This document shows positions 1-9,056 of a stretch of DNA of 64,000 nt, one piece after another; positions within the stretch are counted from its first letter, which is position 1, and every line of letters begins with the position of its first letter. Under the pieces are notes generated by a model. The model was not told the DNA's origin. It saw nothing but the letters and a program-made list of their open reading frames with translations, and did not search any database. This stretch comes from Rhizobium sp. P40RR-XXII. Lineage in GTDB: Bacteria > Pseudomonadota > Alphaproteobacteria > Rhizobiales > Rhizobiaceae. A program made the translations under genes and the position numbers. The stretch is taken from the NCBI RefSeq assembly GCF_012641405.1, contig NZ_JABAII010000003.1, positions 372,001-436,000 on the forward strand, given 5' to 3'.

Positions 1-58
1 GGATTAATTCGAGCTTTTTGCGATGGATGTCCCAAAACGGGGCAGTTACTTGTGGAAT

Positions 59-361
59 TTAACCTTCTGTTTTCCAGCTTCCGGTCCCCCTATGGATTGC
101 CGGTTTGAAAATCGATTTGTTGTCGGCGCTGTCGTATTCACCCCTGACGACAGCCGGGAGTCTCGGAGGCGGCCCCTCGGCTGCGGCCGAGATTCCCGTC
201 AGAGGATACCAATACCGGTCAGCCGGCGCCCAAAAGGGTGAGAGGGCGGCTTGGAAATATTGGGGCGTATCGGAATCCAGCCATTCGCCATAGTCGTGGA
301 TTGGATTGCCGGGGATGGCATCATAGAGGTCCGCAATAGGCTTTCCTCGCCGCTTATTCAC
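59..361 (-). CDS. Hypothetical protein, GTG start
   Basis: A 100-residue open frame starting at GTG. The product is rich in Pro, Trp and Tyr, with no signal peptide, membrane segment or domain I recognise. No convincing ribosome binding site precedes the GTG. It is the only plausible gene in the first 450 bases and may be spurious. An overlapping plus-strand frame looks less protein-like. Confidence 0.3.
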   Translation of the reverse strand: MNKRRGKPIADLYDAIPGNPIHDYGEWLDSDTPQYFQAALSPFWAPADRYWYPLTGISAAAEGPPPRLPAVVRGEYDSADNKSIFKPAIHRGTGSWKTEG

Positions 362-448
362 GCTTTATCATAGAGGCTGATGTCATAACCGAAGGCTCGA
401 CGAGAGGAATACTTCAGGAATGCATGAGCGAGGCGCAGGAAACGGCAG

Positions 449-2257
449 ATGAGAATTACGACGATTACGAATTGGGCCTACGGCATTACCGTCGTCCTGA
501 CCGTGCTGTCTGCCGTGGCCTTCATTCTGTCGGCCCGAAGCGCCGTGCAGGAAAGGCAGGCAGTGGAGCAGCATCTGCTGTTGACCAGCATGGGCGAGGA
601 GCTTGCGCTCGCGGCGGAAGAGACGACGGACGAGGCTCGTCTCTACGTCATGCGTGGGGAGGCGAGGCATCTTGATGCTTTCACGGTCGACGAAGGCGAA
701 GAGCGGCGGCGCGATGCCGCGATCAACGCCCTGCGCGGCTCCGGGATTCCCGACGCCGAACTGCAGGTCGTCGGGCAGGTGGCAGCCAACGCGGAAGCGC
801 TCGCTAAGATCGAGGAAGCGGCGGTTGCTGCCTATACCGGTGGAAATCAGACAGGTGCACGCGACACCCTGTTCGGCGCGGAGCATGAACGCATCCAGAT
901 GGCGCTCCTCAGCGGTGTGAGCCAATTTCGCGCCATGGCAACAGCCCGCACCGAAGCGGCTGTCCGCGGCACGCAGGCACGCAGCGATCTCTGGGCCGAT
1001 GTCGCCAAGGTGATGCTTGCCTTCACGGCAGCGGTGTTTCTCGGCGTGCTTTATTTCGTCCTGCGGCGCCGGGTTGCGCTGCCGCTGATCCGCATGACCG
1101 GCATCGTCAACCGTTTGGCCAAGCAGGACTATGCCGTCGAAGTGCCGCCCGACCGCCGCCGTGATGAAATCGGTGAGATGAACGACGCCATACAGATCTT
1201 CCGCGAGAACGGCCTGGAGCGCAACCGGCTGGACGCCGAGCGCAAGCGGGACCTGGAGACGAAGGATCTCATCCTGCAGATGATGCACCGCCTGCAGGCC
1301 TGCTACGCTCAGAACGAGCTTGCCGAAGTGGTCGCGCTGTTCGTGCCGCAGATCTTTCCGGGCATCGCCGGATGCCTCTATACGATGAACGAGAGCAGGA
1401 CGGCGCTAACGGAAGTCAGCCGGTGGCTGGAGCCGGCCCATACCGAGCTTTCTTTCTCCGCTTCGGCCTGCTGGGGGCTTCGGCGCGGCCGGCCGCATGT
1501 CAGTCATGTCGCGGATAATGATATTCCCTGCCAGCATTTGGATGGTTCCGGCGTGCCCGGCCTTTGCGTTCCCTTGACAGCGCTCGGCGAGGCGATCGGC
1601 CTGCTTTATTTCGAAGATCGATCGAAGGACGCGACCGCGGCCGACGCGCCGCGGCTTTACCTGGAACTGATTGCCGAAAATATCGGCCTTGCCATCGCAA
1701 ACCTGCAGCTGCGCGACAGGCTGATCAATCTTGCCGTGCGCGACGCGCTGACGGGTCTGCTCAACAGGCGCTCGCTGGATGAGATGCTGAACAATCTTTA
1801 CCGGGATCATTCAGCCCGCACGGTCATCTGCATGATGATCGACATCGATCACTTCAAACGCTTCAACGACGAGTTCGGCCACGATGCCGGCGACGAAGTG
1901 CTGCGCCATGTCGGGCAGATCGTCGCCGATACGGTTGCCGAGACCGGCACGGTCTATCGTTTCGGCGGAGAGGAACTGACGGTCATCGCCACCGACATGG
2001 CCGACGAAGCGGGCTTCGTGCTCGCCGAGCGACTGCGCGCGCGCGTCTTCGCCACACCGTTTTCCTATCGCGCACGCATCGTCGGACCGCTCTCCGTTTC
2101 CGTTGGCATCGCCTCATCCCCGGCTTCCGGACCTGCCAAGACACTGATCAATCGTGCCGACGGCGCTTTGCTGAAGGCCAAGCTCGACGGACGCAACAGG
2201 ACGGTGGCGGCCTTTGCGATGGAACCAGAGGAGGAATTGAAGAGAGGGCAGAGCTGA
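449..2257 (+). CDS. Membrane diguanylate cyclase (HAMP-GAF-GGDEF)
   Basis: A 602-residue inner-membrane signalling enzyme predicted to make cyclic di-GMP from GTP. A first membrane helix (about 9-30) is followed by a helical periplasmic sensor, a second helix (about 187-207), a HAMP linker, a GAF-like region (about 285-425) and a C-terminal GGDEF domain starting at RDALTGLLNRR (about 430). The active-site loop reads GGEEL near 505-509, a variant usually active in this family. The RxxD inhibitory I-site expected nine residues upstream is absent (AETG), so product inhibition at that site is unlikely. No EAL domain follows. It stands alone on its strand, and its input ligand cannot be told from sequence. 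Confidence 0.9.
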   Translation: MRITTITNWAYGITVVLTVLSAVAFILSARSAVQERQAVEQHLLLTSMGEELALAAEETTDEARLYVMRGEARHLDAFTVDEGEERRRDAAINALRGSGIPDAELQVVGQVAANAEALAKIEEAAVAAYTGGNQTGARDTLFGAEHERIQMALLSGVSQFRAMATARTEAAVRGTQARSDLWADVAKVMLAFTAAVFLGVLYFVLRRRVALPLIRMTGIVNRLAKQDYAVEVPPDRRRDEIGEMNDAIQIFRENGLERNRLDAERKRDLETKDLILQMMHRLQACYAQNELAEVVALFVPQIFPGIAGCLYTMNESRTALTEVSRWLEPAHTELSFSASACWGLRRGRPHVSHVADNDIPCQHLDGSGVPGLCVPLTALGEAIGLLYFEDRSKDATAADAPRLYLELIAENIGLAIANLQLRDRLINLAVRDALTGLLNRRSLDEMLNNLYRDHSARTVICMMIDIDHFKRFNDEFGHDAGDEVLRHVGQIVADTVAETGTVYRFGGEELTVIATDMADEAGFVLAERLRARVFATPFSYRARIVGPLSVSVGIASSPASGPAKTLINRADGALLKAKLDGRNRTVAAFAMEPEEELKRGQS

Positions 2258-2365
2258 TTTTAAAGGGCGCGAATATCACGCCGAAATCCGGTTTTGCCGC
2301 CTTGTCGAATGCGCGTCTCGATTGTAGCTTGAGGCCGGAAATCGCATAAATGGAGGGCGCGATTT

Positions 2366-3427
2366 ATGGGAATGACGCGGAATGCTTCGGATAGCGAGAC
2401 CCTGCAGTCGGTAGGCTTCGATCCGGCCCTTCACCGCAAGTTTGCGGCTGGCATCGAATCCGGCTTGCTGCGTGATCTGCATGTCGTACTCGCCGCTCGT
2501 TCCCAGCAGATCTTCATGGAGTATTACGGCGTCGGTTCCGATGAAAATTGGGGCACGCCGCTCGACAGCGTCGCATTCGATGCGGACACGCTGCACGATC
2601 TCCGCTCGGTGACCAAGAGCATAGTCAGCCTCCTTTACGGCATCGCGCTGGACAAGGGATTGGTGCCGCCGCTGGATGCACCTCTTTACGAGCAATTTCC
2701 GGACTATAACGATCTCGCCAAGGATGCCGTACGCGCCAAGATCACCATCGGGCATGCACTGACGATGACGCTGGGGATGGAGTGGGACGAGGATCGTCCC
2801 TACACCGACCCGTTGAACAGCGAAATAGCCATGGAAAACGCGCCGGATCGCTATCGCTTCGTTCTGGAGCGCCCGATGGTCGCAGAGCCGGGAACACGTT
2901 GGATTTATTCCGGCGGCAGTGTCGCATTGGTCGGCGCCATCATCGAGCGGGGCACCGGCCAGCGCTTGCCTGATTTCGCGCGAACCGCCCTCTTCGAGCC
3001 GCTGGATATTACAAAGTTCCACTGGTCGACGGGATATGACGGCGTGGCGTCGCCCGCGTCCGGATTGCGCCTGACGGCCCCAGATTTGCTGAAGGTCGGC
3101 ATGCTGCTTCTGCAAAATGGTGTCTGGAACGGCCAGAGGATCGTTTCGGAAGAATGGATCGCGCGATCCTTCACGCCGGCCATTTCGACCGGCGACGGTT
3201 TGCACTATGGCATGCTGTGGTTTTGCGGGGATGCGCCCGCGCCGGCGTTTGCCAATCCACGCCCTTGGCATGCGGGCTTCGGGAACGGCGGTCAAAGGCT
3301 CTGGCTGATGCCCGATGCGGGAATTGCCGCCGTCATCTATTCCGGCAAATATAATGCATGGGATGCCTGGATAACGCCCACGCGTGTCTGGCGCGAGATC
3401 ATCCTCGCCAACTTCCTGAAAGCCTGA
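2366..3427 (+). CDS. Serine hydrolase, beta-lactamase class C / EstB family
   Basis: A 353-residue protein of the penicillin-binding-protein-like serine hydrolase fold. The nucleophile motif S81-V-T-K84 is the SxxK box. YSGG near 181 sits where the YxN box is expected, and HAGFGNGG near 302 resembles the third box (KTG/HxG). There is no signal peptide, so the protein is probably cytoplasmic and more likely an esterase or amidase than a periplasmic beta-lactamase. The next gene (acetyltransferase) starts three bases after its stop, so the two are probably co-transcribed. Substrate unknown. Confidence 0.85.
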   Translation: MGMTRNASDSETLQSVGFDPALHRKFAAGIESGLLRDLHVVLAARSQQIFMEYYGVGSDENWGTPLDSVAFDADTLHDLRSVTKSIVSLLYGIALDKGLVPPLDAPLYEQFPDYNDLAKDAVRAKITIGHALTMTLGMEWDEDRPYTDPLNSEIAMENAPDRYRFVLERPMVAEPGTRWIYSGGSVALVGAIIERGTGQRLPDFARTALFEPLDITKFHWSTGYDGVASPASGLRLTAPDLLKVGMLLLQNGVWNGQRIVSEEWIARSFTPAISTGDGLHYGMLWFCGDAPAPAFANPRPWHAGFGNGGQRLWLMPDAGIAAVIYSGKYNAWDAWITPTRVWREIILANFLKA

Positions 3428-3430
3428 AGA

Positions 3431-3982
3431 GTGGTTTCGCCAAAAGACAGGTTTCCCGAGCTTTTGACGGAGCGGCTGCGGCTTCGCGAAGCAAGCATGG
3501 AGGATCGCGGCGACTTCCATGCGTTGATTTCGATTCCGGAAGTCACGCGGTTCTCGAACTGGGTCGATGCGCCGAAAATGCCGCAGATCGAGCGCTCCTT
3601 GCGATGGATGATCAAAATCTTTCCCAAAGGAACAGGCTGTTCATGGATTATCGAAGATCGGGTTTCCGGCCAGTTGCTCGGCGCGATCCGCTTCAACAGT
3701 ATCGACCGGCGCGCCAGGTGTGCCGAACTCGGATACGAGCTGCATCCCTCCGCCTGGGGCAAAGGACTCATGAGTGAGGCGGCAAAGGCCGTCGTTCGAT
3801 GCGGCTTTGACGTTTTTTCCCTCAATCGCATCGAAGCCTGGACGCTGCCGGGAAACACCGCCTCCGATCGGGTTCTTGAAAAGGCAGGGTTCCAATATGA
3901 GGGCACGCTGCGCCAGAAGGCGCGGTTCAAAGAGGCCTTCCATGATTTCCGCATGTTCGGCTGCCTGGCGGGCGACCGGTAG
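3431..3982 (+). CDS. GNAT family N-acetyltransferase (RimJ/RimL type)
   Basis: A 183-residue GNAT acetyltransferase with the layout of the RimJ/RimL/SpeG group: TERLRLREASMEDR at the N-terminus, a central ELGYELHPSAWGKGLMSEA segment covering the acetyl-CoA binding turn (the Q/RxxGxG motif reads AWGKGL), and NxxSxRVLEKAGF near the C-terminus. Start is GTG, three bases after the serine hydrolase stop, so translation is probably coupled. It would acetylate an amino group on a protein N-terminus or small molecule. The substrate is not predictable. Confidence 0.85.
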   Translation: MVSPKDRFPELLTERLRLREASMEDRGDFHALISIPEVTRFSNWVDAPKMPQIERSLRWMIKIFPKGTGCSWIIEDRVSGQLLGAIRFNSIDRRARCAELGYELHPSAWGKGLMSEAAKAVVRCGFDVFSLNRIEAWTLPGNTASDRVLEKAGFQYEGTLRQKARFKEAFHDFRMFGCLAGDR

Positions 3983-4049
3983 AGATCGTCCTGTCAGAAT
4001 AGCCTAGCCGGTTTCGCTCGCTCTATCGGCCGTGAATTGGCCGATTGGA

Positions 4050-5675
4050 TCAATCGATTGGCCGCAGCCAGCCACGATAGTGAACGACCGGGCCGATGAA
4101 CGGCAAAGCGATCGACACGTCGAAATGAAATCGATCGTTCTGCGCCCACTCATGAGCCGTGCTTCGGGGTGCAAGAAGGAGCGGCAGCCGGATGCGGAGG
4201 AACGACCAGCGCCGTATCTCCATGCTGAGCCTGTTGCCGCGCGGCAGAAGGTCGAATGCGAAGCGGAAGGGGCCGAAGCGCTCGACAAGCCGTTCGTTTT
4301 CCTCGCTCAGACGGCTGGAGAAACACTGACCGGAAAAATCCCGGGTCCATTGCTCGATCCCATTGCGTTCCTCAAAGGATACATGCAGCGCGTGTTTTCC
4401 AGCTGCGGGGAAGCCGAACAATTTCGCGGTCAGCCGGGCAGCAAGCGATCGCCCACGGATCACGACAGCCTCGCCCTTGGCGCCGCCATCTCCGAAGACG
4501 TCGTGCATGGTGCGCACTGGCTCGGACAGATGCGCGAACGCGGAACCCATGACACGCTGATAGAGCGGCGTGTAGAGCGCTTCCGTTGTTTCCTCGCCGA
4601 TCGTCATATCGCGAAACAAGGTTCGAAAATCATCGAGGGACAGAAGCCCGCCTGCATGACGGGCGCCGGGCGAAAGCCGGTTATCGCGCAGCGCGCGGGC
4701 CAGCAATTGCGCCGGAAGGGTGGGAATTTCCACGCCGTCGCCGTTTTCGGCGATGAGCGTCCAGCGACGGGCTTGCATGGCGCCTTGCGCGATCCCCTTG
4801 ATGTCGATGGTTACAGCAGAGCGCGCCGTGCCAAGCTTCGCCGTCGTGCTCTGCAGTGGCAGCAGAAAGCGGCCGATCTTCCTGAGCGATGTCAGCCAAC
4901 CCCAGGCGACCGGCCAGGACAGCAGCCAGAGCGCCAGCGTCTGAAATGCAAATTCAGGCCCGGCCCGAAAAATGACGCTGGGGCGCCCGATAGCGCTATC
5001 GACCAGCAGATCGTGATCCGGCACATCGGCAAGCGCCACCAGCCGGCGCAGAGGGCGGTGGCCGGCGACCACATAGGTCTCGCACCTTAGCATGTGCCAG
5101 CCGGTCGCGTCCTGCCAGCGCCGTCCGCGCCAGAGCCGCACCGGCTTGCCGACGTAGCTCAGGATCGCCGCTGCGACTGAGGCGCCGGCGGTCGCGCGAT
5201 TGGATGCACTGATCGACATGTCGATCGAGCGGACCGCCTGCATGCCCTTGCCGAGCTCCGTCACGACGGCACTCGACAAAGCCGGCACGCTCGATGCGCC
5301 GGAGATCACAGTGACGCCCTGAGCCTTGGCCTGTGCGTCGAGCGACCCGATCGCGCCGACGAAATCGCGCGCGTCGGCAAGATCGATGTAATGGACACCC
5401 GCCTTTATGCAGGCCCGCGCGACGCGGTCGTCGCTTTGCTGGAAGGGACCGGCCGCATCGATGAGCAGGAATGGCTTGTGCTCGTCGAGGATCGCAGCCA
5501 TATCGCCGTTGCGGTCGGCCCGGAGCGCCCGAGCGTTGGGCAATTGAGCGGCGAGCGCCTTTGCCGCCTCAAGGTTACGCCCGGCAACCAGCACGTCGAA
5601 ACCGTCGCCGGCAAGGCGCCGGGACAGGCGCGCGCCGAAGCCGCCATAACCGCCGAGAACGAGGATCTTTCTCAA
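4050..5675 (-). CDS. Saccharopine dehydrogenase-like NAD(P)-binding protein with DUF4166
   Basis: A 541-residue protein. An N-terminal Rossmann fold carries GGYGGFG at 8-14 and the overall look of saccharopine-dehydrogenase-like oxidoreductases. The last ~165 residues (from YQRVMGSAFAHL to the C-terminus) match DUF4166, which often follows this dehydrogenase type. The start is TTG, overlapping the stop of the upstream DCC gene in a TTGA junction, so the two are translationally coupled. Two hydrophobic stretches in the middle (near SVIFRAGPEF and LALWLLSWPVAW) may contact membrane. Substrate unknown. Confidence 0.85.
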   Translation of the reverse strand: MRKILVLGGYGGFGARLSRRLAGDGFDVLVAGRNLEAAKALAAQLPNARALRADRNGDMAAILDEHKPFLLIDAAGPFQQSDDRVARACIKAGVHYIDLADARDFVGAIGSLDAQAKAQGVTVISGASSVPALSSAVVTELGKGMQAVRSIDMSISASNRATAGASVAAAILSYVGKPVRLWRGRRWQDATGWHMLRCETYVVAGHRPLRRLVALADVPDHDLLVDSAIGRPSVIFRAGPEFAFQTLALWLLSWPVAWGWLTSLRKIGRFLLPLQSTTAKLGTARSAVTIDIKGIAQGAMQARRWTLIAENGDGVEIPTLPAQLLARALRDNRLSPGARHAGGLLSLDDFRTLFRDMTIGEETTEALYTPLYQRVMGSAFAHLSEPVRTMHDVFGDGGAKGEAVVIRGRSLAARLTAKLFGFPAAGKHALHVSFEERNGIEQWTRDFSGQCFSSRLSEENERLVERFGPFRFAFDLLPRGNRLSMEIRRWSFLRIRLPLLLAPRSTAHEWAQNDRFHFDVSIALPFIGPVVHYRGWLRPID

Positions 5676-6091
5676 AGAATGCGGCTCGCCTGTTCAGGTG
5701 TCGGCACCCAGCATGTCTCGCGCTTGCCGAAGATGCGGTAGCGATTGCGGGCAAGCCAATGATAGATCGGGTCGCGCAGCATGCCGGGTACAAGGCGCAA
5801 GAGGGAAATTGCCTTCCAGGGCCAGCCGAGGCCGGCATAGATCGAAAGCACCGCGTCGCTGTCTCGCAGCACCTTTGCCCCATCGACGATGATCCGGCTG
5901 TCCGGATTGGCGGGGTCTATCCCGCAGCGGCGATAAAGAGCAGCGCCGGTTTCATTCTGCATGGAGGCGAGGCGGAAGCGGCCGATGCGGTCGTGGCGAA
6001 GCACGAACTGAGCGTTGGCGGTACAGAGGACGCACATGGCGTCGAAGACGATGATCGGCCCTTGGGATTCGCTGATATTGCTTTTGCACAT
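5672..6091 (-). CDS. DCC family thiol-disulfide oxidoreductase (DUF393)
   Basis: A DUF393/YuxK-type protein of 139 residues from the chosen ATG. The family's hallmark, usually DGxCxLC, appears as DAMCVLC just after a short beta strand (IVFDAMC). This thioredoxin-like active site suggests disulfide chemistry. The frame is open about 52 codons further upstream (to 6247), but that extension is polar and low-complexity and not needed by the domain, so I prefer the ATG at 6091. It overlaps the dehydrogenase/DUF4166 gene by 4 bases; the two form an operon. Confidence 0.8.
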   Translation of the reverse strand: MCKSNISESQGPIIVFDAMCVLCTANAQFVLRHDRIGRFRLASMQNETGAALYRRCGIDPANPDSRIIVDGAKVLRDSDAVLSIYAGLGWPWKAISLLRLVPGMLRDPIYHWLARNRYRIFGKRETCWVPTPEQASRIL

Positions 6092-6323
6092 GCTGGCGTC
6101 GCGTTTTTCCGCCCCCGGTTTGTTCGCAGCTTTGTCCGGTTGAGCGGCCGTCGTCAATTGCCCGTTTCGGGGTGCTGCCATGCCAAACCAACACAAGAGC
6201 GTGAGGTTTGTGTCGCAGAGAGCAGGTTGTGGAGAGGGGCGGGACAAACAGGACCATCGAGCTGCCCCGCCGGCATGCGGCCCGATCTTGATGACCGGGC
6301 CGAATTTCCGTCAGAAAAGGGGC

Positions 6324-6578
6324 TTAGCGATAGCGCCAGCCGCCGTGCCACCGCTCGCGATGTAGCCAGTAGCGATGCCCGTCCCAGTAGCCGCGGCCGG
6401 GATAAAAGATACCCACCACCGGACCAGCCGGTACGACAACGACCGGCCGTCCATTCGGGCGGCAATAGCCGTAGGGGCCGCGATGGAAGCCGATGCCGCA
6501 TCCGTCGCGAGCCTCGGCCGGCGAGATCGCGGCGAAGCAGGCAGTCGCTGCAAAAGCCAGCAAGATGATCTTTTTCAT
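6324..6578 (-). CDS. Small secreted GCG_CRPN-type protein
   Basis: An 84-residue precursor with a clear Sec signal peptide (MKKIILLAFAATACFAA, cleavage after AEA near 23). The mature part carries the GCGxGxHRGPYGxCRPN signature of short rhizobial secreted proteins, then a Gly/Tyr/Trp/Arg-rich tail. GAGGAC precedes the ATG at ribosome-binding distance. Two mature cysteines could form a disulfide. Function of the family is unknown; an envelope location is likely. Confidence 0.8.
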   Translation of the reverse strand: MKKIILLAFAATACFAAISPAEARDGCGIGFHRGPYGYCRPNGRPVVVVPAGPVVGIFYPGRGYWDGHRYWLHRERWHGGWRYR

Positions 6579-6765
6579 GATGTCCTCATTCGTCCTAGAA
6601 GAGCTTGACGCTGTTATCCCTTCAGCGCTTAAACGGCCGAGATCGGTAAATCCGTCGCTGCGTTTCGATCATTTTGCATTCACATGAGGAAAACAGGCAT
6701 TTGCAGTGCGCAAGCCTACAAGCCACGCCGAGGAGCTGTGCCTGCTGCGGGATCAGGGCTGGATT

Positions 6766-7662
6766 TCAAAGATTTGGGATGCGGCCGGACTGTGACGGAC
6801 ATGTCTTTTCCGCGGGTGCCACCTTTTTTCCGATCATCGGCATACGCCGTATCAAAGTGCGCAGGACGGCCAGGATCGCCTTATACTGCTCTCCAGGACA
6901 CAGGCGGCCATCGGAATCATAGGCAAAGAGCAGACGGCGCCGCGCGAATGCATGCGCCAGCCACAGGGCGAAGGCGACGCCGACGCCCCAGCCCATCAGC
7001 GTGTCGCTTGCCCAATGGGCGCCGACCCATTGGCGCGACAGGCAGATCAGGACGCCGACAGGCATGAAGACGGGGCGAAGGCGGGGGAAGACGAGCGCCA
7101 GCGACATCGCCATGGCGCCGGCCGTTGCCGAGTGTCCGGAAGGAAAGGATGCGAAGTCGGCGTGAAAGGCAAAGGGTTGAAAATAAAAGGCGCCATTCGT
7201 CTGCAGCAGTTCCGGTCTGGCGCGGCCGATAATGTTCTTGGCGAGCGAAGCGACAATGCCGCCGCCGGCGACGGCCAGGAAGACGAATGCCGTGGCAGTG
7301 GCGATGAGATCTGTGCCGGTTCGCACCGATTTGCGCAATTTGTGTGCGGGCGCGAGGATGGCGAACATCAGCAGGGCGCCGCTGAACGAAAGCACGAGCA
7401 ACCCCGTGCCGAGGCTGCTGATCCATTTCGCCATTCCGCGCAGCTGCTCGGGGAACGACTTCATCCAGAGGCCGAGAGGGTAGTCTGAAGTCACCATCAC
7501 GAGCAATGATAGGACAAGGAAGATGGCGATGATGGCGATAGGGCGTTCGAGAAATGCACGATTTTCGGGAGGCGCGACGGCAGGCGCTCTGAAGAAGCAT
7601 CGAAGGCCGCCGGTTACGCGTCTGCGACAGGTTTTCGCAGAATGCCCCAGCGCTTCTTTCAT
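6766..7662 (-). CDS. PAP2 superfamily membrane phosphatase
   Basis: A PAP2-family integral membrane phosphatase of 298 residues from the second ATG (the frame opens 10 codons earlier, at 7692). In the longer numbering the three catalytic motifs are complete: K152-IIGRARP ending at 160, PSGH at 184-187 and SRQWVGAH..D at 219-230. Six or so hydrophobic helices surround them. Enzymes of this type dephosphorylate lipid phosphates such as undecaprenyl pyrophosphate, phosphatidate or lipid A at the periplasmic face. The C-terminal ~60 residues are a polar cytoplasmic tail. Not in an obvious operon. Confidence 0.88.
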   Translation of the reverse strand: MKEALGHSAKTCRRRVTGGLRCFFRAPAVAPPENRAFLERPIAIIAIFLVLSLLVMVTSDYPLGLWMKSFPEQLRGMAKWISSLGTGLLVLSFSGALLMFAILAPAHKLRKSVRTGTDLIATATAFVFLAVAGGGIVASLAKNIIGRARPELLQTNGAFYFQPFAFHADFASFPSGHSATAGAMAMSLALVFPRLRPVFMPVGVLICLSRQWVGAHWASDTLMGWGVGVAFALWLAHAFARRRLLFAYDSDGRLCPGEQYKAILAVLRTLIRRMPMIGKKVAPAEKTCPSQSGRIPNL

Positions 7663-7949
7663 GACCTCCTGTTTCCGCTGCCATGCCTGCATGAAGCCGA
7701 CTTCCCATTGCTGTCGATCATTCGCTCATGGAGCCGGGCTCACCAATCGCCTTCAGCTCCGCTTCCCTTGGAAAAAGCTGCTACAACAACACGCTGACAG
7801 CCGCCTGAAGGCCGCGCGGCGCTGAAAAAGACTTTGTCGCCAACGAGGTAGCGGCGGAATTTCGCAGTCGCCCTCGCAAAGCGAGGGGAGGATTGCCTCA
7901 ACCGCCTTTTTTAGCGACAATCAAGGCAGCGTTCGGTGGGAGGAGCCAG

Positions 7950-8900
7950 ATGCACGAATATTCCGCGCATGCGGATCAGGTCTATGCGTCCGCGCAATCG
8001 GCGGCGGCAAGTTCTTCGGTAGTGGCTTCCTGGCGGCGCTGCATGACCATGCATCGTCTCGCGCCGGAGGATCAGCGTTTGCCGATGCGCCTGGCCGGTC
8101 AGGAGTTCCAGGTGGCATTGGAGCGGTCGCAGCGGCTGGTTGCCGAAGCTTCGAACGAACTGGATCGTCTTTTCCTTGCGGTCGGCAAGGCCGGTTGCTG
8201 CCTGCTGCTGACCGATCGTGACGGCATCGCGCTCGAACGCCGTGGTGCTGCCGGCGACGACAAGGAATTCCACGATCTGGGCCTATGGACCGGCTCCGTC
8301 TGGACCGAGGCTAGCATCGGCACCAATGGTATCGGCACGGCGCTTGCCGACGAGCGGGCCGTGGCGATCTTTCGCGATCAGCACTTCTTTTCCTCCAACA
8401 TCAATCTCAGCTGCACGACCGCTCCGATCCGCGATCATCGCGGCCAGCTTGCCGGCGCTCTCGACATTTCCTCCTGCCGCGACGATATCAACGACGCGAC
8501 CCTGGCGATCCTGTCGCAGACCGTGCGGGACGCGGCGGTGCGCATCGAGCTCAATCTCTTCCGCGGCGCCTTTGCAGGCGCCCGCTTCGTCATGGTGCCG
8601 ACGGATACGGCTTCCACTTCTGCGCTGCTCGCGGTCGATCGCAACGATCTCGTGCTCGGTGCGACACGGGCAGCCCGTCTTGCCCTGCGGCTCGACGATC
8701 ACCGTATCGCTGCGGGAATTCCCGCGTCCGATATTCTGCGCGAGCAGGGCGCCGGGAGTGAGGATCTCCTGGAGGCAGAACGTGCCGCCCTGCTCAGGGC
8801 GCTTTCCCGCGCCAATGGCAATGTCTCCCAGGCAGCCGCGGCGCTCGGCATGAGCCGCTCGACGCTGCATCGAAAGATGAACCGGCTCAATCTGCACTGA
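7950..8900 (+). CDS. GAF/Fis-type transcriptional regulator (AcoR-like, no AAA+ domain)
   Basis: A 316-residue regulator. The N-terminal part matches AcoR-type activators (SSVVASWRRC then a GAF-like domain with GLWTGSVWTEASIGTNGIGT), and the C-terminus is a Fis-type helix-turn-helix (NVSQAAAALGMSRSTLHRKM). The AAA+ sigma-54 interaction domain that separates these parts in AcoR is absent: only about 100 residues lie between them. It should therefore act with a sigma-70-type holoenzyme. The start is the ATG at 7950, after GGGAGGAG; an upstream TTG at 7893 is in frame but lacks a site. It is followed by the aldehyde dehydrogenase gene, its probable target. Confidence 0.85.
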   Translation: MHEYSAHADQVYASAQSAAASSSVVASWRRCMTMHRLAPEDQRLPMRLAGQEFQVALERSQRLVAEASNELDRLFLAVGKAGCCLLLTDRDGIALERRGAAGDDKEFHDLGLWTGSVWTEASIGTNGIGTALADERAVAIFRDQHFFSSNINLSCTTAPIRDHRGQLAGALDISSCRDDINDATLAILSQTVRDAAVRIELNLFRGAFAGARFVMVPTDTASTSALLAVDRNDLVLGATRAARLALRLDDHRIAAGIPASDILREQGAGSEDLLEAERAALLRALSRANGNVSQAAAALGMSRSTLHRKMNRLNLH

Positions 8901-8931
8901 ATTGCCGATAGAGGTACATTCCCAGGGGCAC

Positions 8932-8951
8932 GTGTCGCAGAGTTGCGACAC
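8932..8951. promoter_or_regulatory. Perfect 8+8 inverted repeat, candidate operator
   Basis: GTGTCGCA, spacer GAGT, then TGCGACAC: a perfect 8-base palindrome with a 4-base spacer, 105 bases before the aldehyde dehydrogenase start. Fis-type regulators of the AcoR group bind such dyads, so this is the probable binding site of the regulator encoded just upstream. Confidence 0.65.
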
Positions 8952-9056
8952 TGTGCGCCGCAGCACGTAAGGTCGCCCCTATCGCCGGTGGCCATATGCA
9001 CGCAGACTTTTCCCATTGGGTTCGTTGACCGGACCCGCCGACCAAGGGAGGATGGC

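Noticed and set aside
8928..8951. Possible sigma-54 promoter (GGCAC..GC) before the aldehyde dehydrogenase
   Set aside because: Spacing between the GG and GC elements is 2 bases too short, and the local regulator lacks the AAA+ domain needed for sigma-54.
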